From NCBI GenBank assembly GCA_018647605.1, contig JABGSU010000158.1, positions 1 through 34,683 on the forward strand: DNA of 34,683 nucleotides, read 5' to 3'. Below, in pieces: positions 1 through 8,034 of this stretch. How positions within the stretch are numbered: position 1 is the stretch's first letter; each line of letters starts with the position of its first letter. The notes beneath the pieces are model-generated. The model saw only the letters and a program-made list of their open reading frames with translations. It did not search any database and was not told where the DNA came from. Origin of the DNA: Flavobacteriaceae bacterium (GTDB lineage Bacteria > Bacteroidota > Bacteroidia > Flavobacteriales > Flavobacteriaceae). Made by a program: the position numbers and the translations under genes.

Positions 1-2
1 AT

Positions 3-53
3 GTTGGAGAGAAGGTTACACTTATAAGTATAGAAAGTTTTAGAAAACGGTAA
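3..53 (+). CDS. Possible 3' end of an upstream CDS entering the window (…VGEKVTLISIESFRKR*)
   Basis: Open frame 3 from the window edge to TAA at 51-53, followed by a hairpin at 80-105. Frame 2 is also open for a short stretch, so the frame is uncertain. Confidence 0.3.
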   Translation, partial: VGEKVTLISIESFRKR

Positions 54-79
54 AAATTGATTGAAAATAGTTCAGAATT

Positions 80-105
80 AACTTCTGTTAGATTTAACAG
101 AGGTT
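80..105 (+). terminator. Stem-loop, probable intrinsic terminator-like element of the upstream + strand gene
   Basis: AACTTCTGTTA-GATT-TAACAGAGGTT: 11-bp stem with one G-U pair and a 4-nt loop, then T/A-rich sequence; lies 26 nt after a candidate stop codon. Confidence 0.55.
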
Positions 106-122
106 GGATTTTATAATAATAT

Positions 123-145
123 TTTGGTGAGTAATGGTCACCAAA
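123..145. repeat. Inverted repeat / stem-loop TTTGGTGA-N7-TCACCAAA
   Basis: Perfect 8-bp inverted repeat, 7-nt spacer, read directly from sequence. Confidence 0.55.
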
Positions 146-166
146 TTGATATAAAACACTAAATTG

Positions 167-207
167 TTAATAGTTAAGTATTTGATTATAAAATATTTAA
201 CTATTAA
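167..207. terminator. Long AT-rich stem-loop, likely bidirectional terminator between convergent genes
   Basis: TTAATAGTTAAGTATTT-GATTATA-AAATATTTAACTATTAA: 17-bp stem with one G-U pair and a 7-nt loop, ending ~20 bp from the stop codon of the - strand esterase. Confidence 0.6.
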
Positions 208-228
208 GTTCAAATACTGTCATCCCGA

Positions 229-1023
229 CTATTTTTTTTGGTTGGAAAACAACCATTTCATCAAATCTGGATCTGCAAAAGCATTGTGCCAACTTTCATG
301 AAAAACTTCAGGGTATAATGTTAACTTAACAGGGGCATCTACTTTTTTCAATATATCGTACATGGCCTTTGAAAAATTAACCGATACTACATCGTCTTTT
401 TCTCCGTGAAAAATCCACAAAGGAGTTTTGCGCAACAAAGGAGCCCAACTGGTATTTCCACCCCCACAAATAGGAAATGCTGCTGCAAAATAATCAGGGT
501 TTCTACTGACCAACTCAAAAGTTCCCATCCCTCCCATCGATAATCCACCTACATAACGTCGGGTAGGATCAATAAGATAACGTTCTTCTAAAAACAACAT
601 CAATGCTTCCACAATCTCCAATTGAGGGTTGTCAGGCAGCGAATCTAAATAGGTATATATTTGATCCAAAGGCTTGGTATAATCTCTCAACACATTGGCC
701 CAATAAGAATCTTTGGGACATTGAGGAAACACTACAATAGCAGGGTATTTTGCTTTGAACTCCTCCGATTGAAAGAGATAACTCCCATGAACCAGCTGGG
801 AGCTGTTGTCTTTACCCCTCTCCCCAGATCCGTGAAGAACAACCAGCAAAGGATAAGATATTTCAGGACTGAAGTTTTTAGGCAAAAGTACCCTGTAAGG
901 GAGAGTATCTTTTTGGTATTCAAAAATTTTAGCCTCGTAATCTTGACCATAAGTCGAGCAAAAGAATAAGAACATAAAAATGAAGATGATTTTTTCATGA
1001 GTATATTTTAAGTCATTTAACAT
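229..1023 (-). CDS. Secreted alpha/beta-hydrolase, esterase / PHB-depolymerase-like
   Basis: ORF 229..1044 -; hydrophobic N-terminus IIFIFMFLFFCSTYGQ, VVLHGSGERG oxyanion-hole region, GLSMGG nucleophile elbow, terminal-region His (FHESWHNAF). Start codon uncertain (ATG at 1023, or ATG at 998 with a frameshift). Confidence 0.8.
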   Translation of the reverse strand: MLNDLKYTHEKIIFIFMFLFFCSTYGQDYEAKIFEYQKDTLPYRVLLPKNFSPEISYPLLVVLHGSGERGKDNSSQLVHGSYLFQSEEFKAKYPAIVVFPQCPKDSYWANVLRDYTKPLDQIYTYLDSLPDNPQLEIVEALMLFLEERYLIDPTRRYVGGLSMGGMGTFELVSRNPDYFAAAFPICGGGNTSWAPLLRKTPLWIFHGEKDDVVSVNFSKAMYDILKKVDAPVKLTLYPEVFHESWHNAFADPDLMKWLFSNQKK

Positions 1024-1945
1024 GTCCCATAGGTGAATCATCACAGGTCAAGAGTCCTGAGACGTAATACAAACCATTGGTAAGAAATTGAAGTAGTTTA
1101 GGGTTCTCATAGCTATGGGCATTATGAGAAGGAGAGGAATAAAAGACCCTTCCCATTCCGTGGCGTTTGATCCATGAAATATATTTAATATTATCACTGG
1201 GTCGCTTGCGCTTCATTTTAATCTTATCCAATTCCATGTATAATAAAGGTCTAAAATTATATTTAAAATAGGCATTATTAAAAAAATAAGGTTCGTCATA
1301 ATGAACAAAACCCTCGGGATCAAAACCCTCGACCATAGGATGTTCGGAATCGACCAATTTTACATGAATTTCTTGCTGAGGTGGGTGATAATTAAAACTC
1401 CCCCCCGACATATCACTAAAGGCCAATGAATAATTCTGCATGACAATCCCCCCGTGTAGCAATATCAATCCATTTCCTTTTTTTACAAATTGGATCAAGT
1501 TACGCTCTAATTGTTTCGCCTTTTTCAACCTTTGACTTTCAGTCAAACTAGAATCTTCACCCAATACATCCCAAAACAAATCCCTCCGTTCACCTTTAGA
1601 ACAATTGTTATTGAGAATAACCACATCGTATTTTGAAAGTTCCTTTTTCTCAAAATCAGCAATGTCTTTTGAAAGGCTTACTTCAAATGCTCCTGTACTT
1701 TGGGCAATAATCTCCATCACAGCCTCTGTATGGGGAATCGTCCAATGCTTATAGCCCGTATGGAGTGAAAAAATCAATACCTTTTTTTGTTTATTGACAG
1801 GGATTTTTTGTTGCATTTTTACAAGTGATTCAATACTCATCATCCAATCGGAGTTCAATTCAAATGAAGGTAAGCTTTGTGATTGAACGACTGAAGTGAA
1901 GATGAATAAAAGTGAAAAGAAAAATGATTTATAATAAATAGACAT
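1013..1945 (-). CDS. ThuA-like domain protein, secreted
   Basis: Signal peptide then KKVLIFSLHTGYKHWTIPHTEAV…YDVVILNNN…GLILLHGGI…HPMVEGF…GRVFYSSPSHN, typical of the ThuA (trehalose utilisation) fold. Confidence 0.8.
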   Translation of the reverse strand: MSIYYKSFFFSLLFIFTSVVQSQSLPSFELNSDWMMSIESLVKMQQKIPVNKQKKVLIFSLHTGYKHWTIPHTEAVMEIIAQSTGAFEVSLSKDIADFEKKELSKYDVVILNNNCSKGERRDLFWDVLGEDSSLTESQRLKKAKQLERNLIQFVKKGNGLILLHGGIVMQNYSLAFSDMSGGSFNYHPPQQEIHVKLVDSEHPMVEGFDPEGFVHYDEPYFFNNAYFKYNFRPLLYMELDKIKMKRKRPSDNIKYISWIKRHGMGRVFYSSPSHNAHSYENPKLLQFLTNGLYYVSGLLTCDDSPMGHVK

Positions 1946-2019
1946 TGGTTAATGTTTAATTGTTGTTAATATTAATTAATGTAATTATTTAAAATTTGTT
2001 AAATTTACAATTCTATCTG

Positions 2020-2031
2020 TGTGCGCGCACA
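2020..2031. promoter_or_regulatory. 12-bp perfect palindrome TGTGCGCGCACA in a divergent intergenic region; candidate operator
   Basis: GC-rich perfect palindrome in an otherwise very AT-rich spacer between ThuA (-) and the DUF6807 gene (+). Confidence 0.45.
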
Positions 2032-2098
2032 TTAAAATTATAATTTATTTTGAGAGTTTTAACTTCTAAAGCTAAATTCACTTGACTAAAGAATAATC

Positions 2099-3346
2099 AT
2101 GAAAATCTATTATGTAATTTTCTTGGTAATATTAGGTTGTGTCGGTGGAATAGAAAAAAAGGACTGTTTGTGTTTTGAGGTAAAAGAGCCTGAAAGTATT
2201 TCGGTGGAAAGACCCATTTCAATAAACTTAAATAAGAAAGAAAATACTTGTTGGGATCAAGAAATGATATTGATCAAAAAATCTGAAACTGGCACACAAG
2301 TGTTATCCTATCAAGCAGACACAGCGCAACCCAATAAGATATGGTTCAAACATAAAAGTAACACCGAAACCCAGATCAGGTATTGTTTTACCCACAAAAA
2401 AAAACAAAACACCGTTCCCCTATTCCAAGGACAAAAAGAGAATGGCGATTTTAAAATAGTACACCAAGGACAAGCCTTGATGCATTATCGATATAAATTG
2501 AAATCGGTACCCGAGGGGGTTAATCCACTTTATCAAAAATCAGCTTATATTCATCCTGTTATTTCTCCCAAATGTGATACACTTACCCGAATTCAGCCCC
2601 CTGACCATTATCACCACTATGGGATTTGGGGCCCTTGGACCAGAACCAGAATAGACAATGTTGGGGTTGACTTCTGGAACCTAAAAGACGGGCAAGGAAC
2701 AGTTTTATTTAAAGCGTTCAACAATACTGAATCTGGAAAAGTATATGGTGGTTTTAGTGCACACCAAGAACACCTCAACATATCACAAAATCAAAGACAG
2801 CTTGCTCTGAATGAAAACCTAAAAGTGAAAGTCTGGAAAAACAATAATCCCAATCAATATTTTATAGATTATTCCACTCAGTTTAGTTCCCCACTTAAAA
2901 ACGGAATACTCTTTGAAGCCTATCGTTATGGTGGTGGTTTAGGATTTCGTTTTAAAGAACAATGGAACAAAGACAATTGCAAAGTCATTACCTCAGAAGG
3001 CAAAAATAGAATCACAGCCGATGGCACCTCAGCAAAGTGGTGTATGGTATACGGTGTTTCAAGTGATGGCATTGGTGAATCAGGAGTCCTATTTATGAGC
3101 CACCCCAATAACCAATCACATCCTGAGCCTATGAGAGTTTGGCCGCTTGAGGCCAACCAAGGAAGGGGAGATATGTTTTTTCAATTTTGCCCTATTCGCC
3201 ATAAAGAATGGAAAATAGAACCCCAGCAATCTTATGAGCTAAATTACCGTATGTTGGTTTTTGATGGAGCAATATCTCCTGAAGAAGCCGAAGAACACTG
3301 GAAAGCGTTTGCTCTCCCATTCAAAATAAATTTACTAAACAACTAA
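2099..3346 (+). CDS. DUF6807 / PmoA-family lipoprotein
   Basis: Lipobox-like VILGC at N-terminus; signature region PDHYHHYGIWGPWTRTRIDNVGVDFWN and C-terminal GDMFFQFCPIR… typical of the PmoA-annotated family. Confidence 0.75.
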   Translation: MKIYYVIFLVILGCVGGIEKKDCLCFEVKEPESISVERPISINLNKKENTCWDQEMILIKKSETGTQVLSYQADTAQPNKIWFKHKSNTETQIRYCFTHKKKQNTVPLFQGQKENGDFKIVHQGQALMHYRYKLKSVPEGVNPLYQKSAYIHPVISPKCDTLTRIQPPDHYHHYGIWGPWTRTRIDNVGVDFWNLKDGQGTVLFKAFNNTESGKVYGGFSAHQEHLNISQNQRQLALNENLKVKVWKNNNPNQYFIDYSTQFSSPLKNGILFEAYRYGGGLGFRFKEQWNKDNCKVITSEGKNRITADGTSAKWCMVYGVSSDGIGESGVLFMSHPNNQSHPEPMRVWPLEANQGRGDMFFQFCPIRHKEWKIEPQQSYELNYRMLVFDGAISPEEAEEHWKAFALPFKINLLNN

Positions 3347-3351
3347 AACCA

Positions 3352-4728
3352 ATGAAGAGAAGAAAATTTTTAGGTAAAACTGCATTAGGAACCGCTGCAA
3401 TGATAGGGTTTCCTTCCATAGTCCCAGCCCATGTTTTGGGAAAAAATGCACCCAGTAATAAAATTAATATTGGTCAAATTGGATGCGGCCGGATCGCCCG
3501 CTCACATGATCTGATCGACACCATGGCTTTTGATATTGCCAATGTAATGGCTGTGTGTGATGTGGACTCCAATAGAATGAAAGACGGTAAAGATTTGGTA
3601 GATCGGTTTTACCAAAAGAAAAGCGGTAAATCCAAATACAACGGAACTAAAATGTATGAAGACTACCATGATATGTTAAACGACAAAGACATTGATGCCG
3701 TATTGATTTCTACTCCCGATCATTGGCATGCACAACCCGCAATGGAAGCGGCCATCGCAGGAAAAGACATTTATCTTCAAAAGCCAACTTCCTTGACAGT
3801 CGATGAGGGAAGACAACTGGTCAATGCCGTCCAAAAAAACAATGTCATTCTTCAAGTAGGAACACAACAAAGGGCCATGCCACAGTTCAGAATTGCTGCC
3901 GAATTGGTAAGAAATGGAAGAATCGGAGATTTACATACAGTCAAGATTGGGCTTCCTGGTGATCCAGGAGGACCAGAAGCTACCCCAATGCCCATCCCTG
4001 AAAATTTGAATTTTGATAAGTGGCTCGGATCTACACCTGAGGTACCCTACACAGAAATTGGTGTTCATCCTCAAAAAGGATATGGACGACCCGGATGGCT
4101 AAGACACGAAAACTATGGAGCTGGTATGATTACTGGTTGGGGACAACATCACTATGACTCTGCGGCTTGGGGAATGGACACCGAATTGAAAGGTCCTACT
4201 ACAGTCCAGGCAATTGCAGAATTTCCTAAATCAGGACTATGGAATGTTCATGGAGATTTTATGGTAAAACACGAATACGATAACGGAATCTCAGTAATGA
4301 CTAGCGGTGGCTATTCCAATGGCGTGAGATATGAAGGATCAGAGGGATGGATATTTGTATCAAGAGGTGCCTATGTGGCCTCAAGTTCTGACCCTGTAGC
4401 TCAGGAAAAAAGTAAAAAAGCACTGGACGCCTCCGATCCAAAAATACTCAGTTCGGAAATTGGCGCTAACGAAACTCATTTGTACAAAATTGATGATCAA
4501 CACGGTAATTGGCTTGACTGTATTCATTCCAGAAAAGCACCTATTTCTTCTGTAGAAATGGGACATATGGCTTGCGTGGTTTGCCTGGTCAGCCACATTG
4601 CCATGAAAATACCTCGTAAATTGCATTGGGATTCCAAAAATGAAAAATTCATTAATGACGACGAAGCCAACACACTTTTGAGAAGACCTCAGCGAAAACC
4701 TTATGGAACCAACTATTTAAAATTCTAA
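3352..4728 (+). CDS. Gfo/Idh/MocA family oxidoreductase, Tat-type signal
   Basis: N-terminal MKRRKFLGKTALGTAAMIGFPSIVPAHVLG; Rossmann INIGQIGCGRIARSHD; STPDHWHAQPAMEAAIAGKDIYLQKP (EKP-type motif). Confidence 0.92.
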   Translation: MKRRKFLGKTALGTAAMIGFPSIVPAHVLGKNAPSNKINIGQIGCGRIARSHDLIDTMAFDIANVMAVCDVDSNRMKDGKDLVDRFYQKKSGKSKYNGTKMYEDYHDMLNDKDIDAVLISTPDHWHAQPAMEAAIAGKDIYLQKPTSLTVDEGRQLVNAVQKNNVILQVGTQQRAMPQFRIAAELVRNGRIGDLHTVKIGLPGDPGGPEATPMPIPENLNFDKWLGSTPEVPYTEIGVHPQKGYGRPGWLRHENYGAGMITGWGQHHYDSAAWGMDTELKGPTTVQAIAEFPKSGLWNVHGDFMVKHEYDNGISVMTSGGYSNGVRYEGSEGWIFVSRGAYVASSSDPVAQEKSKKALDASDPKILSSEIGANETHLYKIDDQHGNWLDCIHSRKAPISSVEMGHMACVVCLVSHIAMKIPRKLHWDSKNEKFINDDEANTLLRRPQRKPYGTNYLKF

Positions 4729-4738
4729 TTTTATAGCA

Positions 4739-6094
4739 ATGAAAATAATTAAAAGTTCTCTCATCGCAATTCTCATCCTTTTGGGAGGATGTGTAAAGAA
4801 TCAAAAAAGTTCAAAAGTAAAATTGATGACCCTTGACCCCGGTCACTTTCATGCTGCATTAATTCAAAAAATATCCTATGATGACATCGACGGCACAGTG
4901 GATGTATATGCTCCTGACGGACCAGAGGTAAGGGATTTTTTAAATAAAATTGAAGGATACAATTCCAGAGAGGAAAAACCTACCAATTGGACGGTCAGAA
5001 CCCACTTAAGCGAGGATTATCTCGATAAAATGATCAATGAAAAACCTGGGAATGTAATGGTCGTTTCGGGAAAAAACTCTAAAAAGATAGACTATATTTG
5101 GGCGGCCGTCAATGCTGGATTAAACGTTTATGCCGATAAGCCACTGGTCACCAATCAAGAAGATTTTAAAAAACTGGAAAAGGTTTTTGCCTTGGCCAAA
5201 GAAAAAAATCTTTTGGTTTACGATATCATGACAGAACGCTTTGAAGTAACGACAAGAATTCAAAAAGCCCTTTCTCTTAAATCCGATCTATTTGGAACAC
5301 TTCTGGACGGATCACCTTCAGCTCCTGCCATCAGCAAAGTAAGCGTTCATCATTTATCAAAAATTGTTTCAGGAAAACCCTTGGTACGACCTGCTTGGTT
5401 TCTCGATACCGATCAACAAGGGGAGGGTATTGTAGACGTAACCACTCACTTGGTTGATTTGGTTCAATGGGAAGCTTTCCCCGATCAAATTATTGACAGC
5501 TCTGAAGTTAAAATTGTTTCAGCAAAAAGGTGGACTACTTCCCTATCTCTTCAACAGTTTAAAAAAATTACAGGATTAGATGAATATCCCGAGTACCTCC
5601 AGAAAGACGTAAAATCGGATACACTAAGCATATATTGTAATGGAGAAATCAACTATACCCTTAAGGGAAAACACGCCAAGGTTTCAGTAATCTGGGATTA
5701 CGAAGCACCCGAAGGTTCGGGCGACACCCACCACAGCTCTATGCGGGGATCGAAAAGCGATCTGATTATTATACAAGGGGTAACCGAAAACTACAAACCT
5801 ACACTCTACGTAGTAGCGAAAGAAATGGAAGGTTTTGAATCCAAGCTAAATCAAGCCATCAAGTCACTTCAAGAGGAATTTCCTGGTATAAATACTGAGA
5901 AAGTTTCTGACAATCAGTGGAAAATTAAAATTCCTGCTGCTCTCAAAATTGGACATGAAGCTCATTTTGGTCAAGTGACTGATAACTTTCTTAAATATTA
6001 TAAAGAAGGAAAACTACCTCAATGGGAAGTACCCAATATGATCACTAAATATCACACTACGACTCGGGCCTATAAAAAGGCCTTAGAGCAATAA
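4739..6094 (+). CDS. Gfo/Idh/MocA-like lipoprotein (putative oxidoreductase with C-terminal domain)
   Basis: Lipobox LILLGGC; KPGNVMVVSGKNSKKIDYIWAAVNAGLNVYADKPLVTN resembles the EKP region of Gfo/Idh/MocA; glycine motif region reads KLMTLDPGHFHAALIQK. Confidence 0.8.
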   Translation: MKIIKSSLIAILILLGGCVKNQKSSKVKLMTLDPGHFHAALIQKISYDDIDGTVDVYAPDGPEVRDFLNKIEGYNSREEKPTNWTVRTHLSEDYLDKMINEKPGNVMVVSGKNSKKIDYIWAAVNAGLNVYADKPLVTNQEDFKKLEKVFALAKEKNLLVYDIMTERFEVTTRIQKALSLKSDLFGTLLDGSPSAPAISKVSVHHLSKIVSGKPLVRPAWFLDTDQQGEGIVDVTTHLVDLVQWEAFPDQIIDSSEVKIVSAKRWTTSLSLQQFKKITGLDEYPEYLQKDVKSDTLSIYCNGEINYTLKGKHAKVSVIWDYEAPEGSGDTHHSSMRGSKSDLIIIQGVTENYKPTLYVVAKEMEGFESKLNQAIKSLQEEFPGINTEKVSDNQWKIKIPAALKIGHEAHFGQVTDNFLKYYKEGKLPQWEVPNMITKYHTTTRAYKKALEQ

Positions 6095-6117
6095 AAATTC
6101 TATAAATTTACATTGTT

Positions 6118-7239
6118 ATGAAGAAAAAATTTTCAGCACTACTTTATCTGGGCATTTTTTATTTAACCTCCTGCATTTCTCAGGAAAATCCCCCAGAAAT
6201 TAAAACCCCCGATCAGTCCAACTATTCAACCGAAACCATAGTGGATGGAATTGACGTTCCTTGGGGTATGGACTTTATCAGTGAAAACGAGCTTTTAGTA
6301 ACCGAAAAAAAAGGAATTCTTTACCGTGTACTCAACGGTAAAAAAACAGAAGTATTGGGACTTCCAGAAATATACAAAAGAGGGCAAGGAGGACTATTGG
6401 ATGTTGCCTTACACCCAGATTTCAAAAATAATACTGTAATTTATTTTACAGCAAGTGCCCAGCTTGAAGGGGATACTGGAGGCAATACAGCCCTTTATTG
6501 TGCAAAATTGAATGACAACCAACTCTCTGAAGTTAAGTTATTGTACAAAGGGACTCCTAACACCAAAAAAGGACAACATTGGGGATCTAGAATCGTTTTT
6601 GACTATCAGGGTCATTTGTTTTTCGGTATTGGAGACCGAGGAAATCGAGATGTAAACCCTCAAGATCTCGAGCGTGATGGTGGTAAAATTTATCGTTTAA
6701 ATCTTGATGGTAGCATTCCTGAAGACAATCCATTTACCAACAAAGAAGGAGCTAAACAAGCCGTTTACTCCTATGGTCACCGAAACCCTCAAGGAATGAC
6801 AGTTCACCCTAAAACAGGTGAAATATGGGAAAACGAACACGGCCCCAAGGGAGGAGACGAAATCAATATCATCTTAAAAGGAAAAAACTTCGGCTGGCCC
6901 GTCATTACCTATGGGGTTAATTACAGTGGAACCTCTATTACAGACAAAAGAGCAATGCCCGGAATGGAACAACCTTTTTACTACTGGGTACCCTCCATTG
7001 CTCCCAGTGGAATGGCCTTTTCCAGCTCTGGTGTTTACAGAAAATGGAAGGGAGACCTATTTGTAGGGTCTTTAAAATTTAAATATTTAGAACGTTTGGT
7101 CATCAAAAGAGAAAAAATAGTGAAGCGCGAAAAAATCCTGAACGACATTGGTCGGGTAAGAAATGTAAAAGAGGGGCCTGACGGTTATCTTTATCTGGGA
7201 GTAGAAGGAAAAGGCATCCTAAAGGTGGTCTATAAGTAA
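6118..7239 (+). CDS. PQQ-dependent sugar (aldose/glucose-sorbosone type) dehydrogenase, lipoprotein
   Basis: Lipobox LTSC; VPWGMDF…LLVTEKKG…GQGGLLDVALHPDF…GQHWGSRIVF…GDRGNRDVNPQDL…YSYGHRNPQGM…ENEHGPKGGDEIN…FGWPVITYG: GSDH/soluble aldose dehydrogenase motifs. Confidence 0.92.
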   Translation: MKKKFSALLYLGIFYLTSCISQENPPEIKTPDQSNYSTETIVDGIDVPWGMDFISENELLVTEKKGILYRVLNGKKTEVLGLPEIYKRGQGGLLDVALHPDFKNNTVIYFTASAQLEGDTGGNTALYCAKLNDNQLSEVKLLYKGTPNTKKGQHWGSRIVFDYQGHLFFGIGDRGNRDVNPQDLERDGGKIYRLNLDGSIPEDNPFTNKEGAKQAVYSYGHRNPQGMTVHPKTGEIWENEHGPKGGDEINIILKGKNFGWPVITYGVNYSGTSITDKRAMPGMEQPFYYWVPSIAPSGMAFSSSGVYRKWKGDLFVGSLKFKYLERLVIKREKIVKREKILNDIGRVRNVKEGPDGYLYLGVEGKGILKVVYK

Positions 7240-7640
7240 TGAAAGTACTTTTAGGCTTGATGGGACTATTTATTCTGTTTGAAGGGACATGGCTCTTTCA
7301 AAATAAGCCTCTGGAACAAAGTATCGCTGATGGAGAAGAAATCTATCAGGACTTTTGTCTGCAGTGTCATTTAGACACAGGTAAAGGAGTTTCTGGAGTT
7401 TCCCCTCCATTGGTTGAATCAGATTATCTAATGAACAATATTGACCTGAGCATCAGAGGTGTTAAATATGGCTTAAGTGGTCCTATTGTTGTCAATGGAG
7501 AAGAATACGATGGTGTTATGCAAAATCAAGGACTTGACAATGAAGAAATTGCTGATGTAATGAATTACATTCTCAACAGTTGGGGAAATAAATCCACCGA
7601 TATGATAACCGAGGAAAGAGTTGCTAATATAACTGAATAA
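7239..7640 (+). CDS. Small c-type cytochrome
   Basis: N-terminal hydrophobic segment, single CLQCH haem-binding motif (7356-7370) and a downstream Met (DGVMQNQG); TAATG overlap with the PQQ dehydrogenase. Confidence 0.85.
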   Translation: MKVLLGLMGLFILFEGTWLFQNKPLEQSIADGEEIYQDFCLQCHLDTGKGVSGVSPPLVESDYLMNNIDLSIRGVKYGLSGPIVVNGEEYDGVMQNQGLDNEEIADVMNYILNSWGNKSTDMITEERVANITE

Positions 7641-7651
7641 TCTCCATAATT

Positions 7652-7945
7652 TTGGGCAAAACATACCGCTATCTTTACATCGTAATTTTTCTGATTTTTT
7701 TGATCTGGATGATCTTTTTGGATACACATTCCTTAAAAATTCACAACGAACTAAATCAAGAAATCTACAAACTTGAAGTTCAAAAAAAAGAACTACGCCA
7801 ATTGATTGAAGAGGACAAAAGAAGCATTCAACAACTTAGCAGCAAGGACAGTTTGGAACGTTTTGCACGGGAAAACTATGGCCACAAAAAAGAGGGTGAA
7901 ACCATTTTTTATATAGAGATCAAAGACAGTTTGAAGAAGGAATAG
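7652..7945 (+). CDS. FtsB/DivIC-family septum formation initiator
   Basis: One N-terminal TM segment, coiled coil, and C-terminal LERFARENYGHKKEGETIFYIE pattern; TTG start. Confidence 0.8.
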   Translation: MGKTYRYLYIVIFLIFLIWMIFLDTHSLKIHNELNQEIYKLEVQKKELRQLIEEDKRSIQQLSSKDSLERFARENYGHKKEGETIFYIEIKDSLKKE

Positions 7946-8034
7946 ATTAACAAAATTTTTATTCAAACTCATTTGTTATAATTTTTTAAGCCATAATTTT
8001 AATTGTATTTTTATAGAAATTATTATCTATATAA

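Noticed and set aside
661-969. 102-aa + strand ORF opposite the esterase
   Set aside because: Antisense shadow ORF of a well-supported gene; no recognisable motifs or initiation context.
732-998. 88-aa - strand ORF MKKSSSFLCSYSF…
   Set aside because: Out-of-frame reading of the esterase gene; only its ATG (998) is of interest as the possible original esterase start.
2926-3156. 76-aa - strand ORF inside the DUF6807 gene, and similar short antisense ORFs throughout (e.g. 4381-4626, 10765-11061, 25287-25571, 31695-31931)
   Set aside because: Each lies wholly or mostly opposite a strongly supported CDS, with no domain signature; typical shadow ORFs.
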